From: Plasmopara viticola
Taxonomy: Eukaryota > Oomycota > Peronosporomycetes > Peronosporales > Peronosporaceae
Direction: 5' to 3'
Length of the DNA: 64,000 nucleotides
Assembly (NCBI GenBank): GCA_001695595.3
Contig: MBPM02000068.1
Span: 62,001-126,000, forward strand
Below are positions 61,166-64,000 of this stretch, one piece after another (position 1 is the stretch's first letter; each line of letters begins with the position of its first letter). The translations under genes and the position numbers were made by a program. Under the pieces are notes generated by a model, which was not told the origin of the DNA, ran no database searches, and worked only from the letters and a program-made list of their open reading frames with translations.

Positions 61166-63049
61166 AACAAGAAATATGATGCTCGAAAGTATATTCGACC
61201 TTTTCTGGATACAGCAAGCGTTTTAAAGAAGAAAGCGCTTTAATCAGCGCTAGTATACCGGTTCAGCTTACACTTACGGTAATGATTACTAGTAACGAGG
61301 ACAGCCAAGAAGATTGTGACCGAAAAGGATGATGGCGTCCGGTTGGATGACTCAGAAGCTTGAGCTTCATTGTTAGTCGTACCGACCTTGTGAAACAGTC
61401 CAACACGTACACGCAAGGCACACAATAAGTCATTTGCATCACTGAAGATTCAACGAGCACACAATGATGGCGATTTAATGACATAGATTATCGAAAACGA
61501 ACCAGGTAGTACACGTACAATACGTCCGATGATTCGGTCATTTATGTCCTCTAGACAGCCGTCTTGTCCAAGTTGTCCGATCACAAACCACGAAGAACAG
61601 CTATGCCGATTGGCCCGCTTTATATGTGCCGTGCTGCTGACACAATCGATTTGGTTTGTGGTCGGGAGTGAGAAGATATAAACCTTCTCTAACTTTTTCG
61701 CCCTTAACAAATGCGTCAGACATCGTTTCATTGCGTAATGTCGTACCTAGGGATGAAAACATACTTGGCTTAAGGCTTCGAAGTTTAAAAAGCAAAAATG
61801 ATGCCTGAAACTATTTTAGACCTTTCCTGGATATGGCAAGGCGGTTATAAGAAGAATTCGCTTTCATCAGCGCTAATTTACCGGTTTTCACTTTCGGTTT
61901 CGATTGCGAGAAACGAGGACACCCAAGACGATTGTAATCGAACAGGATAATGGCGTTCGATAGACTGACTCAGACGCTTGAGACTCACTGTTAGTCATAC
62001 CGACCATGCGATTCAGTCCAACACGAACACGCAAGGCACATAATAAGTCATTGGCATCACCGATGATTCGGCGAGCACACAATGATAGCGATTGAATGAC
62101 ATAGATCATCGAAAACGAACCAGGTAATACACGTACAATATGTCCGATGATTCGGTCATGTATGTCCTCTAGACAGCCGTCTCGTCCAAGTTGTCCGATC
62201 ACAAACCACAAAGAACAGCTATGACGATTGGCCCGCTTTATATGTGCCGTGTTGCTGACACAATCGATTTGGTTTGTGGTCAGGAGTGAGAAGATATTAA
62301 CCTTCTTTTACTTTTTCGCCCTTAACAAATGCGTCAGACAGCGTTCCATTGCGGAATGTCGTACCTAGGGATGAAAACATACTTGGCTTAAGGCTTCGAA
62401 GTTTAAAAAGCAAAAAAATGCCTGAAACTATTTTAGACCTTTCCTGGAAATGGCAAGGCGATTAAAAGAAAAAGCCGCTTATTGCAGCGCTAATTTACCG
62501 GTTCAGCTCTCACTTACGGGTACGATTGGGAGAAACGAGGACACCCAAGACGATTGTGATCGAACAGGATGATGGCGTTCGGTTGAATGACTCAGACGCT
62601 TAAGATTCACTGTTAGTCATACCGACCATGCGATTCAGTCCAACACGAACACGCAAGGTACATAAAGAGTCATTGGCATCACCGATGATTCGGCGAGCTA
62701 CCATGATGGCGATTGAATGACATAGCTTATCGAAAACGAACCAGGTAATACACGTACAATACGTCCGATGATTTGGTCATGTATGTCCTCTAGACAGCCG
62801 TCTCGTCCAAGTTGTCCGATCACAAACCACAAAGTACAGCTATGCCGATTGGCCCGCCTCATATGTGCCGTGGTGCTGACACAATCGATTTGGTTTGTGG
62901 TCAGGAGTGAGAAGATATAAACCTTCACTTACTTTTTCGCCCTTAACAAATGCGTCAGTCAGCGTTCCATTGCGTAATGTCGTACCTAGGGATGAAAACA
63001 TACTTGACTCAAGGCTTCGAACTTTAAAAAGCAAAAATGATGCCTGAAA
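61166..63049 (+). repeat. Right flank monomers, ~617-623 bp
   Basis: Anchors near 61554, 62171 and 62792. Monomers are closely related to those at 57.7-60.4 kb and share GTACCTAGGGATGAAAAC. The palindrome is degraded to GAAGCTTGAGCTTC near 61355. No gene seen. Confidence 0.9.
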
Positions 63050-63672
63050 CTATTTTAGACCTTACCTTGATATGGCAAGGCGATTAAAAGAAAAAGCCAC
63101 TTATGTCAGCGCTAATTTACCGGTTCAGCTGTTACTTACGGTTACGATTGCGAAAAACGAGGACACCCAAGACGATTGTAATTGAACAGGATAATGGCGT
63201 TCGGTTGAATGACTCAGACGCTTGAGACTCACTGTAAGTCATACCGACCATGCGATTCAGTCCAACACGAACACACAAGTTACATAAAAAGTCATTGGCA
63301 TCACCGATGATTCGTCGAGCACACAATGATGGCGATTGAATGACATTGATTATCGAAATCGAACCAAGTAATAAACGTACAATACGTCCGATGATTTGGT
63401 CATGTATGTCCTCTAGACAGCCGTCTCGTCCAAGTTGTCCGATCACAAACCACAAAGAACAGCTATGCCGATTGGCCCGCTTTATATGTGCCGTGTTGCT
63501 GACACAATCGATTTGGTTTGTGGTCAGGAGTGAGAAGATATAAACCTTCTTTTACTTTTTCGCCCTTAACAAATGCGCCAGTCAGCGTTCCATTGCGTAA
63601 TGTCGTACCTAGGGATGAAAACATACTTGGCTTAAGGCTTCGAACTTTAAAAAGCAAAAATGATGCCTGAAA
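63050..63672 (+). repeat. Fresh monomer duplication, copy 1
   Basis: 623-bp monomer repeated immediately after. GATATGGCAAGGCGATTAAA and CAGCTGTTACTTACGG recur exactly 623 bp downstream. Confidence 0.88.
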
Positions 63673-64000
63673 CTATTTTAGACCTTACCTTGATATGGCA
63701 AGGCGATTAAAAGAAAAAGCCACTTATGTCAGCGCTAATTTACCGGTTCAGCTGTTACTTACGGTTACGATTGCGAAAAACGAGGACACCCAAGACGATT
63801 GTAATCGAACAGGATAATGGCGTTCGGTTGAATGACTCAGACGCTTGAGACTCACTGTAAGTCATACCGACCATGCGATTCAGTCCAACACGAACACACA
63901 AGTTACATAAAAAGTCATTGGCATCACCGATGATTCGTCGAGCACACAATGATGGCGATTGAATGACATTGATTATCGAAATCGAACCAAGTAAGAAACG
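63673..64000 (+). repeat. Fresh monomer duplication, copy 2 (cut by window end)
   Basis: Partial second copy. Over the ~325 bp visible I noticed only two differences from copy 1: GTAATTGAACAGG against GTAATCGAACAGG, and GTAATAAACG against GTAAGAAACG. A new homogenised array may continue beyond the window. Confidence 0.85.

Noticed and set aside
60949..61170. Minus-strand open frame with a repeated APFEAPI peptide
   Set aside because: The peptide repeat is just the translation of the two 99-bp DNA units.
1..64000. Bacterial or phage gene content
   Set aside because: No long open frames, operon spacing, ribosome-binding-site pattern or known gene family was found. Coding density is effectively zero across 64 kb.

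Overview
The whole 64-kb window is satellite DNA. I see no convincing protein-coding gene, rRNA, tRNA, CRISPR array or bacterial operon. The only open frames are short (mostly 60-120 codons). They sit in several frames of the same repeat and are cut by 1-2 bp indels between otherwise near-identical copies. A eukaryotic nuclear genome is the best reading: long tandem arrays of ~600-bp monomers, higher-order repeat (HOR) organisation, and older, rearranged monomers flanking a young homogeneous core are typical of centromeric or other heterochromatic satellite. I cannot name the species or the satellite family. CpG is not depleted (I hand-counted 41 CpG in the 610 bp 25921-26530, GC near 43%), which argues against a heavily CpG-methylated genome or for an unmethylated array.

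Layout. (1) 1-3165 holds old monomers in mixed orientation: minus (1-932), plus (933-1255), minus (1256-2870), then plus to the end of the window except for one small inversion. A large inverted repeat (about 640-1255 versus 2543-3165) frames this patch. (2) 2871-13707 is a head-to-tail run of strongly diverged monomers, mostly 620-650 bp, several with internal deletions. It is interrupted at 7166-8025 by a different satellite of ~99-bp units with an inverted end. (3) 13708-14037 is a small inversion inside this flank. (4) 14038-23499 holds ~620-bp monomers that become more alike towards the core. It includes two recent two-monomer tandem duplications and several damaged monomers. (5) 23500-57664 is a homogeneous trimeric HOR array: 18 copies of a ~1837-bp unit made of monomers here called B (621 bp), C (608 bp) and A (608 bp), preceded by one extra A. 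One copy carries a fourth, mosaic monomer and two copies carry deletions. (6) 57665-64000 returns to non-HOR monomers related to A, B and C, with a second small block of the 99-bp repeat at 61024-61165 and a fresh 623-bp duplication at the edge.

The pieces record a history rather than a pathway: an old ~640-bp satellite, amplification of ~620-bp descendants, then selection of three neighbouring variants as a trimer that spread by unequal exchange. Single-site variants show exchange is local and that a two-trimer (~3.67 kb) block has itself been copied. Whether the array is a centromere cannot be decided from sequence alone.
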